This document shows, piece after piece, positions 8,951-19,500 of a stretch of 36,414 bases of DNA (its first letter is position 1; the number at the start of each line of letters is the position of its first letter). The notes beneath the pieces were generated by a model. The model was not told where the DNA came from. It saw only the letters and a list, made by a program, of their open reading frames with translations, and ran no database searches. Source of the DNA: Trametes villosa (lineage: Eukaryota; Basidiomycota; Agaricomycetes; Polyporales; Polyporaceae); contig PUDQ02000095.1 of assembly GCA_002964805.2 (NCBI GenBank), positions 1 through 36,414 on the forward strand, in the 5' to 3' direction. Position numbers and translations under genes: made by a program.

Positions 8951-11900
8951 TCAACGGCGACGTGTCTTCTTGGCCTTGGGCACAGTCGCATCGGGTTCAG
9001 CCTGCTCAGACGAGCGTTTCCTGCATCGTTGAGATGGTCAGTTATGAGCTAGATAGCCTTGGGGGGTTGTGCTACTGACCTCGAGGTTCCCTTGGATGCG
9101 GCCAGCTGCCAGACGACCCAGCTGACGTCGATCGCAGCGTCCTCGCACTGAGATGCGGTGGTGGTCGCGGCTTCCTTCCACCACATCAGGGACATCAGTA
9201 CCATGAAGAGGCCGTTCTTGCCGGGGTGTTCGAGCTTGCCCCAGGGACCTCCTCCTGCTCGCACCAGCGTTCCATCCCCACTCTGGCGCCATTCGGGCTG
9301 CAGACCGGTCCACCAGGACCACCACCGCTGCGCGTATGCTGCTTCATCTTCGAGGCTCGGGCTTTTGTCGAGCTTGCGGCCGAATCGCAGCCACTCCGCC
9401 ACTTCGTCAGGGCGATTGTCTGTAGGCAATCCCTTCGTCTAAAACAAAGTCAGTAGGCGGGCATGGAACGTAATCTGGAACTTACTGTGGTCGCCCAGTT
9501 ATGCCTGCGTTCAAACAGGGCCCACCATGCCACGGCGTGTCCAAAGGCCTCGCCGTATTCTTCGTGGTCGAGGCGCTTGAAGCCCTCCTTCAGCCAGGCT
9601 GGCCAACCACTCATGTCCACCGCAACGTTGGGCGGGAAGGACGCGGGAGCGGACGCGCCGGGCGTGGTCGTGGACGCGCCGCCGAGTTCCGTGGACGCGT
9701 TTGTCGACGTGCCGGGTGCCGGGCTCGCGCTCGTCGACGAGCCGCCGGGCGCGTTCGTGGACGCGCCGCCGGGTGCTGCGTGCGCGTTCGTGGATGCGCC
9801 GCCGGGTGCCGGGCTCGCGCTCGTCGACGAGCCGCCGGGCGCGTTCGTGGACGCGCCGCCGGGTGCTGCGGGCGTGTTCATGGACGAGCCGCCGGGCGCG
9901 TTCGTGGACGCGCCGCCGGGTGCCGGGCTCGCGCTCGACGAGCCGCCGGGCGCGTTCGTGGACGCGCCGCCGGGTGCTGCGGGCGTGTTCGTGGACGCGT
10001 CGCCGGGCGCGTTCACCGGCGCGCCGCCGGGTCCTCTGGGCGTGTTTGTGGACGGGTTGCCGGTTGCAACCGTCGACGCCCCGCGTGCCGCGGAGACGTT
10101 CGTCAACGTCGACGTGCCATGCGTGCCGTTGTTCGCGTTCGCGGTCGTCGTCGTTGACACGCCACGCTCCCCGCTCGTGTTCGTCAACGGTGCACCGGGC
10201 TCCGCACTGGCGGTCGTCGCGGTCGTCGTCGACGTGCCGACGGGCGCAGTCGATGTGGCGGGCGTGGAGCTGCGTGCCGTAGTCGCGGGCTCTGGCGACG
10301 CGGTCGTCGGCGTTGGTGGCTCTAAGGACATGCCACCGCCCTCTTCCGGGGCCTGTAGCCTTTGCGAGCGCCGGGGCGGCGCCGAGGACGAGCCCTCGGG
10401 TTTCTTCTTGGGGCGTGGTTTGGGTTTAGCAGGGACTTTGAGCGAGCTGACCTCAGCAGAGAATTCTTGCAAGAGGGCCTGAGTGTCAGCCCGGCGGTTC
10501 TCGACGTCGCGCTCCCACTGGTCAAGCTTCGCCCAGGTGAGAAGGATCGAGCGGCGCCGCTTGCGGGGCAGCGCGTTCAACTTCGCGGCGACCGCGGCAT
10601 TGAAGCCGAGCTCCTCCATGGTGGGCGTCGGGGCGCGGGGCTTCCCCTCCTCATCGCCCTCGTCCTCATCGCCCTCGTCCTCCTCCCCGTCATCCTCATC
10701 CTCATCGCTGCTTGAGCTCTCCGCCTCGTCGCTGCTCTCCGCCTGGCGACGCTTGGCCGCGCGCTTTCCCTTCACCGCGTGCTTTCCCTTGGCAGCGTGC
10801 TTTCCCTTCTTGCCCCTCTTCGATGCGGACGTGGAGGTTGGTTTTGCGGGCGGGGATGGGCTGGGGTGGGGAGGGATCGTCAAGCCCAGGGAGGACAGCT
10901 CGGCGAAGGTGTCGTCTTCACCGGAACCGCCTCCCCGGTCGCCCTGACTGCGCTGGAGGTACTCTGCACAAAATGTCAGCAAGCGGCTCTATGTGCGGGT
11001 GCAGGAGTACGTACCGGGTGTTTGCATGAGGAACCGGGTGAAAGAGCGCATGACGTCCTCCGCAAATGGCTTCTGCTCGTACAGATGCCACGGCTTGGGA
11101 ACGGGGCCCGCGGTTCGGCCAGCGGTAACCCTACAACTGGCATCAGCGAGGCACTTAATCAATACAATACTCCGAGGCACTTACACTTTGAGGAAGAATT
11201 CCTGGGGGCCAGGCGGCAGGGCGACGCCAGCGATGAGAGTGCAGTACAGCCCCGTGTACTCTTGCAGCAGCTCCAAGAGCGGCTGGACGACGGCGGCGAA
11301 GTCCTCGCGGGCTCTGCCTTGAGTGAGCAACTTCGCAATCGCACAGCTGGCGATGAGACTAACCTTGCTACTGCGTCCCCGTCCGTCTGGGACGCATTCG
11401 GCAGCTGGCTGGACTTGTACTCCTCCATCTCCTCCTCGTGCATGCGGACGGCCTCCTCCTCGAGCTCGCTCCGATACTCCTCGGACTCTTCCGCGAGGAG
11501 CTCCCGGGCGATCTTGGCCCGAAATGCCAAGCTGCGGGTGGCCGGGAGATCCGCCTCGAGCCAGCGGTCTTCGTAGACGTCGTTGATCTCGTCAGGCTTC
11601 TTGATCATGTAAACCTGCCATGTGGCGAGGCGGCGAGGGACGGGGAGAGACTGCGCCCTGCTCTTCAAAGCCTGGAGGAGGGGGCACCAGGGATTATTTT
11701 CCTTCAGGTTGGCTGCATTGAACCGGTGGCGCAGGTGGCTTTTGAGACGCTAGTACGCGGAGGTCAGCACGTACAGGGAATTGGAGATATGAGTTGCGTA
11801 CCTTTTCCGTCTTCTTGACGGTCTCTCCCTGCAGTTCGGTAGTCTCCGGGCCAGGCGGCGGGGGCGGATACTCGGCGAGCTCGCTTGGTTCCTTGTTGAG

Positions 11901-12191
11901 GGGAAGCTGCCAGGGGAACTTTGCCCAATACCCGGCGAAGAAGGGCCGGAAGAATCGATTCTGGATTTTCCGTCCCTTCCCCTTGACCTTCGAGTATGCA
12001 TCGAAGTTCTCGTCGATGTACTTCTCGCGTTCGCCATGGAAGAGGCCGGGGTTGCCTGCCTTCCCGCCGGTGTTGTTCTTCTCGCGTCGTTGCTTCCTGC
12101 GCGTGCGCGTCGGCCCAGAGCTGCCTTTCGGGGGGCCGGTGATGTCGGTCGCGTCGAAGAGGACGTCCGCAATGGATTCGTCGGCAGACAT
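8951..12191 (-). CDS. Large KDZ-cassette protein, element O copy (975 aa)
   Basis: Function unknown. Seven exons give 975 codons plus stop with all phases closed: 12191-11802, 11749-11364, 11313-11185, 11130-11015, 10963-9486, 9438-9080, 9020-8951. In order: a conserved aromatic/basic N-terminal domain (about 43-102, GNPGLFHG ... YWAKFPWQLPLNKEP); a helical charged region (about 130-290); an acidic Ser/Asp/Glu tract next to a Lys-rich tract; a long disordered Gly/Ala/Ser/Thr repeat linker; a Trp-rich C-terminal domain (about 788-952, GWPAWLKEGF ... LMSLMWW); and a basic tail resembling a nuclear localisation signal. It is transcribed divergently from the twin-domain gene. Published KDZ elements are said to encode a divergent HMG-box protein; the N-terminal domain is a candidate for that, unproven. 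Same exon plan as the element I copy. Confidence 0.75.
9655..10040 (-). repeat. Coding tandem repeats (Gly/Ala/Ser/Thr linker)
   Basis: Units of about 33-63 bp containing GCGTTCGTGGACGCGCCGCCGGG on the plus strand recur roughly eight to ten times. In the protein they read as variants of PGGASTNAPGGSS. They lie inside exon 5 of the large cassette protein and make its disordered linker. Confidence 0.8.
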
Positions 12192-12434
12192 GGCGCGGCA
12201 GCGAGAGTGAGAGGATGAGACGGCCGCGCAGAGTGGGCACGCAGACACGCGCCAGGTGTCAGAGGTGAAGTTCAACATCGCGTGTTCGGCTTGTCACGTG
12301 CCCATCTGGGCACGTGTGGCGATCGCGATTGCGATCGCCATCCGCGATCAACTTGAACTCCTCCAGCCTCCCCGTCCTTCCGCTTCCCCCTCTGCTTCTC
12401 CTCCCACCCTCCCGGCCTCCGGCTACACCTCACC
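12192..12434. promoter_or_regulatory. Divergent promoter of large protein / twin-domain gene, element O
   Basis: This is 243 bp between two divergent start codons; the element I counterpart is also 243 bp. It holds two strong inverted repeats: CACGTGCCCA-TC-TGGGCACGTG (12295-12316), and GGCGATCGC-GATT-GCGATCGCC (12318-12339). CACGTG is the classical bHLH/bZIP G-box. The same order of CACGTG and then GATCGATCG occurs at 20006-20037 in element I, which argues for selection on the sites. Pyrimidine-rich runs before the plus-strand ATG (12350-12434) look like a fungal transcription start region. Confidence 0.55.
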
Positions 12435-13609
12435 ATGCCCAGCAAGTCCCGAGTGAGCCCGAAGCTCATCAAGGACTTCGACAAGCTCGCGGCCTCGCTT
12501 GGTGAGACTCCGAAGCTCGACGATGAAGGGGAGATCATTCCGATCGGCGCCCAGTGCCCCAAGCAGAAGACGTACGTTGTGTGGGTAGGGCGGGCAATCG
12601 GGCTATTCAACAACTGGTGCGCCCCGTTGTATAGTATTGGCATAAGCTCAGCTGACCATTTCATCTCTACAAACAGGGGTCTGACAAGCGCGATGGTCTC
12701 CGCATACCCCGGCGCGATTCACAAGTCGTTCCGGTCGCTGGAGCAAGCTCGCGCGGCGTGGTACGAAGGCCCCACCAAGTTCCCCAACTGGGCCCCGCCT
12801 GCGCCTCGTCGTGCTCTCGCCACGCCGGGCATTGCGCAGGCTGACAATCCGGCGGAGGAGCTCGAGCTCGAGGACCCGTCTGATGACGAGGACACGCCCA
12901 TCAAAGCCGTCCCCACTCTGACCTCCGCCCCTCCCATCCCGGTTCGTCTTCCTTCGCACGTCGTGGACGACCCCTTCGGCACCCCAACGAGATCGCGTGC
13001 GCATTCGCGCGCGTCCTCGGTCTCGAGTGTCTCGAGTGTCTCAGCAACCAGCATGTCTAGCTTCGAAAGCCTGCGCCTCGGGAGCGCTCGCTCGCGCCCC
13101 TCCATCCTTACCGAGGGCACGCTGTCCGACTACGACGCGTCCTCCCCCGTACTCTCGGACGTCGACCTTCCCCCGATCGCCCCTTCTACCCCGCGCCGTC
13201 GCCCCCGCGCTGCAGCTCTGCCTGTAGCCATTACGCCTCCGACGTCGCCCCAGGCCTCGCGCGCTGCCCGCCGCACGCCCGCGAAGCAGCGGGAGCTTCA
13301 CGAAGACAGCCCCGGGCTCACTTACGACCGCGTGCGCGTGCGCCGCGGCAAATACGTCTTCGTGGTCGTGCGTGGCGATCATCCGGGCGTGTACTTCGAG
13401 CGGTGAGACATCCCCTCGCCTCCGCGTTGATTTCTCGGCTAACCATCCCCAGGGTCACGGCCCTCCTCAACGCTGGGTTCAACCCCGGCATGAAGGTTGT
13501 TGCACACAAGTCGCTTTCGGGCGCGTGCTGGTACTTCGTTCAGAAGTTCATGCAGAAGGAGGTGGGGGTGCCAGCGATTGAGGTATCAGACAGCGAGGAG
13601 GACGCGTAG
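12435..13609 (+). CDS. Twin RNase H1-N-like (viroplasmin-fold) protein, element O copy (354 aa)
   Basis: Three exons (12435-12616, 12677-13402, 13453-13609) give 354 residues. Residues about 45-92 match the RNase H1 N-terminal hybrid-binding / caulimovirus viroplasmin domain: YVVWVGRAIGLF, a W, then PGAIHKSFRSLEQAR. A Ser/Pro-rich disordered linker follows. A second, more diverged copy lies at about 287-345 (YVFVVVRGDHPGVY ... NPGMKVV ... WYFVQKF), and the tail is acidic. No RNase H catalytic domain is present, so this would be a binding protein, possibly bivalent for RNA:DNA hybrids or dsRNA (family knowledge; its role here is inference). Each domain is split by an intron at the same place as in the element I copy. 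It converges on the small helical gene, 127 bp away. Confidence 0.75.
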
Positions 13610-13736
13610 CTACCGCCCCGGCCCGATCTTTCATGTACAATGTATCTCACTGCCATACAAACGCGTTTCGGAAGCTGTATGCATGCATATGTTGAGCCCT
13701 CGCCCAGGTGAAGTCAAATAGCTCGAATAAAGAGTT

Positions 13737-14405
13737 CTATTGCAACGGCGGTGCGCTGGTGCTCTCAAGTTGCACCTCGACGGCTACAACAATCCACTGA
13801 ACCTTGAAAACCACGGCGGTGATATTTCTCCAGGCTGCCTGACCTTCCTGGGAGCCCAGGCTGTCCAAGGCCCCCTCGCCCAACAGGCCCTCCACCTCGT
13901 CGAGGATACAATCCGCCTCCTGCATCCACTCATCCTGGGCCTGCTTCCACTGTTCATACGACTCGGGTGTTTGGCGTGCACGCTCGAGGTTGGCAGCGAA
14001 CTGACGCATGTACATTGCCCTCTCCTCGCAGTACCCCCATGCGCGCAGGCGCGCGTTGAGCGACGTCAGTTTGGACGTCAGATAAGTGTTCGGAGTGAGG
14101 GGAATGGCGAGCGGCCCCAGAGCTCTGTGAGGAATCAGCGGATGCCGCCGCGAAAAATGTGTAGATAGATACATACCTACGGTTTGCAGACCGACTGACA
14201 GTGCCAACCGCGGCCTCCATATCCGCTTGTTCTCGCATCCTGTGGCAGAGGTAAGTGGCCTACATCAGCCGCGCAAAATTGCCAGCGCGCCTCACTTCTT
14301 CAACTTTGCGCGGTGTCGGGAATTGCGCGCTTTGCGCAATTCCTTCTCGTGAGCGATTTTGAGCTCCTGTTCAGCTGGGGAGAGCGATTGAGCAGCGCGG
14401 GGCAT
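13737..14405 (-). CDS. Small basic-helix protein, element O copy (186 aa)
   Basis: I do not recognise the family. Three exons (14405-14296, 14239-14177, 14124-13737) give 186 residues. The N-terminal exon ends in a basic, helix-prone segment (KELRKARNSRHRAKLKK) that recalls a bZIP basic region but does not fit the bZIP signature. The rest is an alpha-helical domain with conserved PNT(Y/A)LTS, LGEGAL(D/E)(S/T)LG and VVF(K/H)VQW(I/M). The element I copy has the same intron positions and a 63-bp second exon in both. A DNA-binding or dimerising regulator is a reasonable guess, no more. Palindromes in its upstream region (14486-14585) may bear on its regulation. Confidence 0.65.
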
Positions 14406-14668
14406 CGGAGGCGATGGAACTAGCCGGTGACTCGGGGAGGGCGGGTCGCTGAGAGGCGCGCGCGTCGACGCAGGGCGCGGGCAGTGAGACGCGTCTCCTC
14501 GAGTGCGCGAGACGCGTCTCACTCGTGCTGATGCCTCAGCCACTAAGCCTGTGGCTGGGCTCAGGCACCCGGGGAGACGCATCTCCCTCCGTATGCGCCG
14601 CTCGTACGCATTGTGCTGGCGCTAGCAAAGGTCAAGAAGGCAGTCATCGTATTATATTGAACTAACGA
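14406..14668 (-). promoter_or_regulatory. Upstream region of small gene with ACGCGT palindromes, element O
   Basis: Two perfect 12-bp palindromes GAGACGCGTCTC lie at 14486-14497 and 14509-14520, with a one-mismatch version GAGACGCATCTC at 14574-14585. All are 80-180 bp upstream of the small-gene ATG and just downstream of the TET stop. A hairpin around GCCTCAGCCAC...GTGGCTGGGC lies between them. Element I has the same palindrome at 22273-22284 and 22318-22329. The core ACGCGT is the MluI cell-cycle box bound by MBF in other fungi. Confidence 0.55.
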
Positions 14669-16062
14669 TTATTGGCGTACTATCTCCTCCACCGTGCTGA
14701 ACATCCGCAGGCCTTCCCGCCACCTAGCTTCCCCAGACTGCTCTAGCGGTACCGAGCCGGGGGTGGTGTCATACGCCCGACGCGAACAAAACCCGCACTC
14801 CACCCATCGGAAGAGTCCGCCTGCGGAGTATTGAGTGAACGACAGACGGGTCTCGCCCTCCTCGATTTGCGTATTCGAGTGGCGCAGAATCGCGGAGGGA
14901 ATGAGCACGGTCGAGCCCGGCGGCACTTCAATGACCATCCGCAGCTCCCACAGAACTAGATGGCCGCCGGTTTGGGGATTGAAGTGCCCGAGCGGGGTGA
15001 CGGCGCACCACCCCCACGGGAGGTTCATGAAGTCGGAATGAACATACGTCACAGTCTTGGGGCCGAGGTTGAATGTGCACGCCGCGAATGCACTCTTCTC
15101 GAACGCGGGGTGCAGCGTCTTATCCTCTCTGCGCAGCGCGGCGAGCGTGCGCTCGTAATACCCGTGAAGGCGTGGAGCGAATGACCGGAACGCGCCTGGG
15201 ATTATTGGTATAGAGCGTTCACTGCACAGGCTGTAAGGACTTACCGTTGCCGAAATTCGCCAGACGCCAGACACTGGGGTGTCTGACCAACCGCTCCGCT
15301 ACGCGCTGCACGCGCGGGGTGTTGTGGAGATTGGTGACGTGCTGGCGTAGCACAGGTAGGCATGCGCGCGATGAGTTCATGCGTGTGTCACGCGTGAAGC
15401 AGACACTCACCGTTTGGCCGCCTCCGTATGAGACCCCGGTGTTGATGACAGGGTATGCCCCGCGGCGGTGTTCGAAATCGCCCCCATCCATCCCGCATTC
15501 CCGCCGCGCGTCCTCCATCAGCCTTGTGACGTCCTCTACAACACTGGGCCAGCTGGGATCTTGCGGGCGACCGGCCAGCACCGCAAAGATCGTACCGTGG
15601 CCGTCGATAAGTGGAGTAGGGGTACTGTAAAGAGGCGAGACGTCAGGCGAGCGCGGCGGAAGTTCTTCGTGAAGTAGAGACCTGCCATCCCACGCGACGT
15701 ATTGAAAACCCTCCTGCACCAGCTCCTCCTTTGTCACTGGCACGCGGTCGGACGCGACGGCCTTCACGCGTCTTCCGGCGTACGCGGTCCGCGTAATGGG
15801 AGGGTCGGCGACGCCAAACGCCTCGGATGCCGTAGCAAGGACGCGCACCGGTCGGGCGTGATGGAGCCGCTTGAGCACGACTGCCTTCAAGTGTCGCGCT
15901 GCAGACGTACGCCCCTGTTGCTGGCGTAGGCGTGCGCCGCGCTGCCGTCGCTTACCGCGGTGTTTGGAGTGGTACTTGGCCTTGGACATGGCCGTCGCTT
16001 CAGGCGCATCGGCGGTTGACGCCCCGTGTGAGTGCTGATGGGTCTGCAGCTGGTGCTGTGGG
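14669..16062 (-). pseudogene. TET/JBP dioxygenase of element O, C-terminal part (split by element I)
   Basis: This is a 2-oxoglutarate/Fe(II) dioxygenase of the TET/JBP family, predicted to oxidise 5-methylcytosine in DNA. Exons are the 3' part of exon 3 (16062-15682), then 15624-15411, 15341-15245 and 15195-14669. Seen: a basic N-terminal region (SKAKYHSKHRGKRR), the fungal-type RRGAYPVINTGVSYGGGQ, HSD (the HxD iron ligands), GG before the strand, RHSN (distal iron histidine) and GETRLSF (2-oxoglutarate arginine). All active-site residues are kept. The first 16 or so residues encoded here have no start of their own. The N-terminal exons are at 29539-28930, on the other side of element I, and both parts are in the same frame. 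It can no longer make the full protein unless the insert leaves. Confidence 0.85.
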
Positions 16063-16325
16063 AATGAAACTTCAACTACTGGCTGTTGGCCTGGCCCGCA
16101 ATACAATTATTGCCGGCTGTGCTCCTGAAGTTTCAACATCTCCCGGTCGGGTCCGGGGGTGCCCCTAGGGCCCCGTTCGGCACCTCGGCAAGCTGCCTAA
16201 AGCGGTAGGTCCTTCCGCAACGCCTGCCAGATCGTCCCAAAGCGGTAGGAACCTTGCCCGGGCGCGTCGGGCTGTCCCAAAACGGCAGTAAACCTCCTCC
16301 AGCGCTCCGGTGGGTCCCAAAGCGG
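16063..16325 (+). repeat. Left terminal inverted repeat of element I (263 bp)
   Basis: It begins AATGAAACTTCAACTACTGG and matches the reverse complement of 28667-28929 at 261 of 263 positions. Internal structure: TGAAACTTCA (16065-16074) is mirrored by TGAAGTTTCA (16126-16135); GCAATA/TATTGC forms a small hairpin (16099-16114); and a CCCAAAGCGG array starts at 16196. Similarity to the right end stops after GCGG at 16325. Confidence 0.92.
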
Positions 16326-16372
16326 CGGGTATTTTGCTCCAGTGCCTGAAACCCTCCAAAACGGGATGATAC
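16196..16372 (+). repeat. Subterminal motif array, left end, 40-bp period
   Basis: Five copies of YCCAAAnCGGnnGG occur with their AAA triplets starting at 16199, 16239, 16279, 16319 and 16359, exactly 40 bp apart. The last copies extend past the inverted repeat. Regularly spaced subterminal motifs are usual transposase-binding sites in DNA transposons; that they bind this KDZ transposase is inference. Confidence 0.8.
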
Positions 16373-16546
16373 CTGTCTGAGCGCCTACCACTGAGGCATG
16401 ATATGTCGAGTTACACCCACCCTATGTTTTAAAGAGCCAACACAGCCTTGTACTTAAGCAGACTATGGACTATCCTCATTCCAATACAAGCCGCATACAA
16501 TGGTACTATTCAAGCAGGGAGGCAGAGAGTACAAGGGTTACAGGTG
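16373..16546. other. Spacer between left terminus of element I and the large gene
   Basis: No gene is seen. It contains the 3' flank of the large-protein transcript; AATACAA and TTTAAA-like runs (about 16428-16500) could serve polyadenylation on the minus strand. Confidence 0.4.
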
Positions 16547-19500
16547 CTACTGGTGACGCATTCTTTTGGACTGGCTAGCGGGCTCCGGGGAATCATCTGG
16601 ACGCTTCCTAGAGGTTGATTAGCAGGGGATAAAGGATAGAAGGTGGAAACAGGTGTACCTGCCAGCTGAGGTCCCATTTGACGCCATTTGCCAGATAACC
16701 CATCCAATGTCAAGGACAGCCTCGTCGCACTCGGCCTCTGTGGTAATTGCAGCGTCCTTCCACCACATGAGAGACAGCAGTGTCATGAAGACACCGTTCT
16801 TGCCCGGGTGGTCGAGGACTCCCCATGGCCCTGTGCCCACGCGGATAGCCTTACCATTCGCATCCTTACGCCATTCTGGCTGCAGCTCCAGCCACCACGC
16901 CTTCCATGCACGCGCGAAGACCTCGTCATCAGGAACCTTCGGGTTCTTCTCGAACTTGCGCCCATACTTCACCCATTCTGCGACTGCAGGCGGACGCGCC
17001 TTGGTGGGCAGGCTCTTTGTCTAAGCAGACCTGTCAGTAGGATACGATGATGCGATAATGTGCGCTTACCGTCGTCTCCCAATCACGCGTTCGTTCATAC
17101 TCCGTCCACCAAGCTACAGCCCGCCGGAAGTCCTCGCCGTACTCATCTCGATCCAGGCGTTTGAACGCCTCCTTTATCCACGCCGGCCATCCGCTCATGT
17201 CGACGACGACATTGGGTACTGTCGTCGTCGCCGTATTTCCGGGCGGCGCGGCGGCGGACGCCGTGGTTACAGGCGGCGCGTTCGCGGCGGTCGCGGATGC
17301 CACAGCCACGGTTGGCGCGTTTGCGAGCGGCGTGGTGGCATTCGCTGCGCCAGAGGGCAGCGCGGGCGCGTTCGTCGTGGGGAAGGGCACTGCGACCGGG
17401 GGTGGCGCGGTCGTGGGCGGCGAAGCGGAGGACACCCCACTCGAGAGCGGCGCGGGCGCGCTCAGCGTGGTTGAGGGCGGCGTAGTTGTTGTGGTCGTCG
17501 CGGTTGAGGGCGGCACGTTCGAAGACGGCGCGGTCGTCACGGTCGTGGGTGTCGTCGCGGTCGTCGCGGCCGCGGGCGTCGTCGCGTCCGTCGCGGTCGT
17601 GCGCGTTGTTGCGTCCGTCGCGGTTGTGCGCGTCACCGCGGTCGTGCGCGTCACCGCGGTCGTCGCAGCCGTGGGTGTTGTCGTGCCCGTCGCGGTCGTG
17701 GGCGTCGTTGCGTCCGTCGCGGTCGTCGCGGTCGTGGGCGTCGTGGCGTCCGTCGCGGTCGTCGCGGTCGTGGGTGTCGTCGCAGTCGTCGCAGCCGCGG
17801 GCGTCGTCGTGTCCGTCGTAGCCGCGGCTGCGGGCGTCGTCGCGTCCGTCGCGGTCGTGGGCGTCGTTGCGTCCGTCGCGGCCGCGGGCATCGTGGGCGT
17901 CGTTGCGTCCGTCGCGGCCACGGGCGTTGTGGGCATCGTTGCGTCCGTCGTGGTTGCGGGCGTCGTCGCGGTCGCGGTCGTCCCACTTGCAGGCGGCTCG
18001 ACCGCCCCTGCCTTCAATCGACTCGATCGCCTGGGAGGCGCACTGGTGCTGGGCACCTCTCCGGTCTCCTTGGCTGACTTGCGCTTCTTTGGCTTCGGCT
18101 TCGGCTTCTCTGCTGGCAGCTTGTACTTGCTCGCGATGCTGGCCATGGCGATCTTGTTGTTGGCGCGAGTGTTTGCCGCCTCGATCTCCCAGTCCGTGGA
18201 GTGCTTCCACCGGAACATCTGGGCACGACGCGCCCGGGGCTCCATCGCGTTCACCACGGCCGCCATGGCCTCGTTGAGGCCAACCTCCTCGATGGTCGGG
18301 GTTGGCGCGCGCTCTCTTCCCGACGGAGCTCCCTCTTCCTCCTCGTCCTCCTCCTCGTCCTCGTCCTCATCCTCCTCGTCCTCATCTTCCTCATCCGAGT
18401 CGCTCGAGCTGGAGCTCGCCTCTGGCTCCTCGCAGTCGTCCTTAGCCTTACGCGACGCGCGCGACGGCTGCTTGCCCTTGTTTCGCGATGCGCGTTTCCG
18501 CGAGCCTGTGCGCGTGGTCGCGCTTGGCAGCGGTGCGAGATTCAGGCCGAGGGAGGAGAGTTCTGCCGGGTTTGAGGGCGTACTCGTGGGGTCGCTCGTC
18601 GAGGCTGCATTGGGCGGGATGGAACCTTGCGCCCGCGCTAGATACTCTATAGGCACAGTCAATATAGGAATTTACCGTAACCCGACTGAACGCACCTGGA
18701 GTTTTCATCAGAAAACGCGTGAAGGAGTGCATGACGTCGGTTGAGAACTGCTCCTTCTCGTAGACGTGCCACGGCTGCGGGACAGGGCCGGCCGTGCGAC
18801 CGCTCGTCACGCTAGGAGGGAAGTGTCAGTGTCGTTGCTTCAAGGAGCGCGCAACGGGTAACTCACACTTTGAGAAAGAAATCCTGGGGACCGGCGGGGA
18901 GCGCCACGCCCGCGATCAGCGTACAGTAGAGCCCCGTATACTCCTGCAGGAGGTGAAGCAGCGGCTGAACTACCGTCGCAAAGTCCTGTCGTGCCCTATA
19001 ACGAGTAAGCCGGCGGTTCGTCGCGCATTGAGGGATGACTTACCGCTTGAGTGTGTCCTCGTCGGTGTCCTGCGCTGCGGGGAGCGTCCCCTCCAACGCA
19101 TACGCCGCCATGTCCTCCGCATGCATCTGCTTGGCCTCCGCCTGCAGCGCGTCGCGGAACTCCTGCGACTCCTCGCCGAGGAGCTCCCGCGCTATTTGAC
19201 CGCGAAAGGCCAGGCGATCAGCTTCCCGGAGGCCGGCATCGGGCCACCGCTCCTGGAACACGTCGTTGATGTCCTCGGAGTTTCTCGTCATGTAGACTTG
19301 CCATGGAGCTAGCTCCTTGGGCGGCGGAAGCATCTTCGCCTTCGTTTGCAGGCAGGCGAGGAGGGGACGCCATGGGTTCTGGTCCTTGAGATGCTTCTGG
19401 GTGTAGCGGTAGCGCAGATGGCTCTTGATGCGCTAGTGATTGAGTATACCAGATGTTAGTAGGCGTACAAGGCAAGCAAAAGAAATGTGCCGCACCTGGA

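Noticed and set aside
9463..10482. 339-codon plus-strand open frame rich in Val-Asp-Ala-Pro-Pro-Gly
   Set aside because: Antisense of the Gly/Ala linker of the element O large protein; the minus-strand exon has conserved flanking domains and matching introns.
16196..16372. CRISPR-like array
   Set aside because: Repeats are degenerate, spacers are not unique inserts, and the array lies in a eukaryotic transposon terminus.
17161..18744. 527-codon plus-strand open frame
   Set aside because: It is the antisense shadow of the repeat-rich exon 5 of the large protein, with low-complexity Val/Ala content and no motif.
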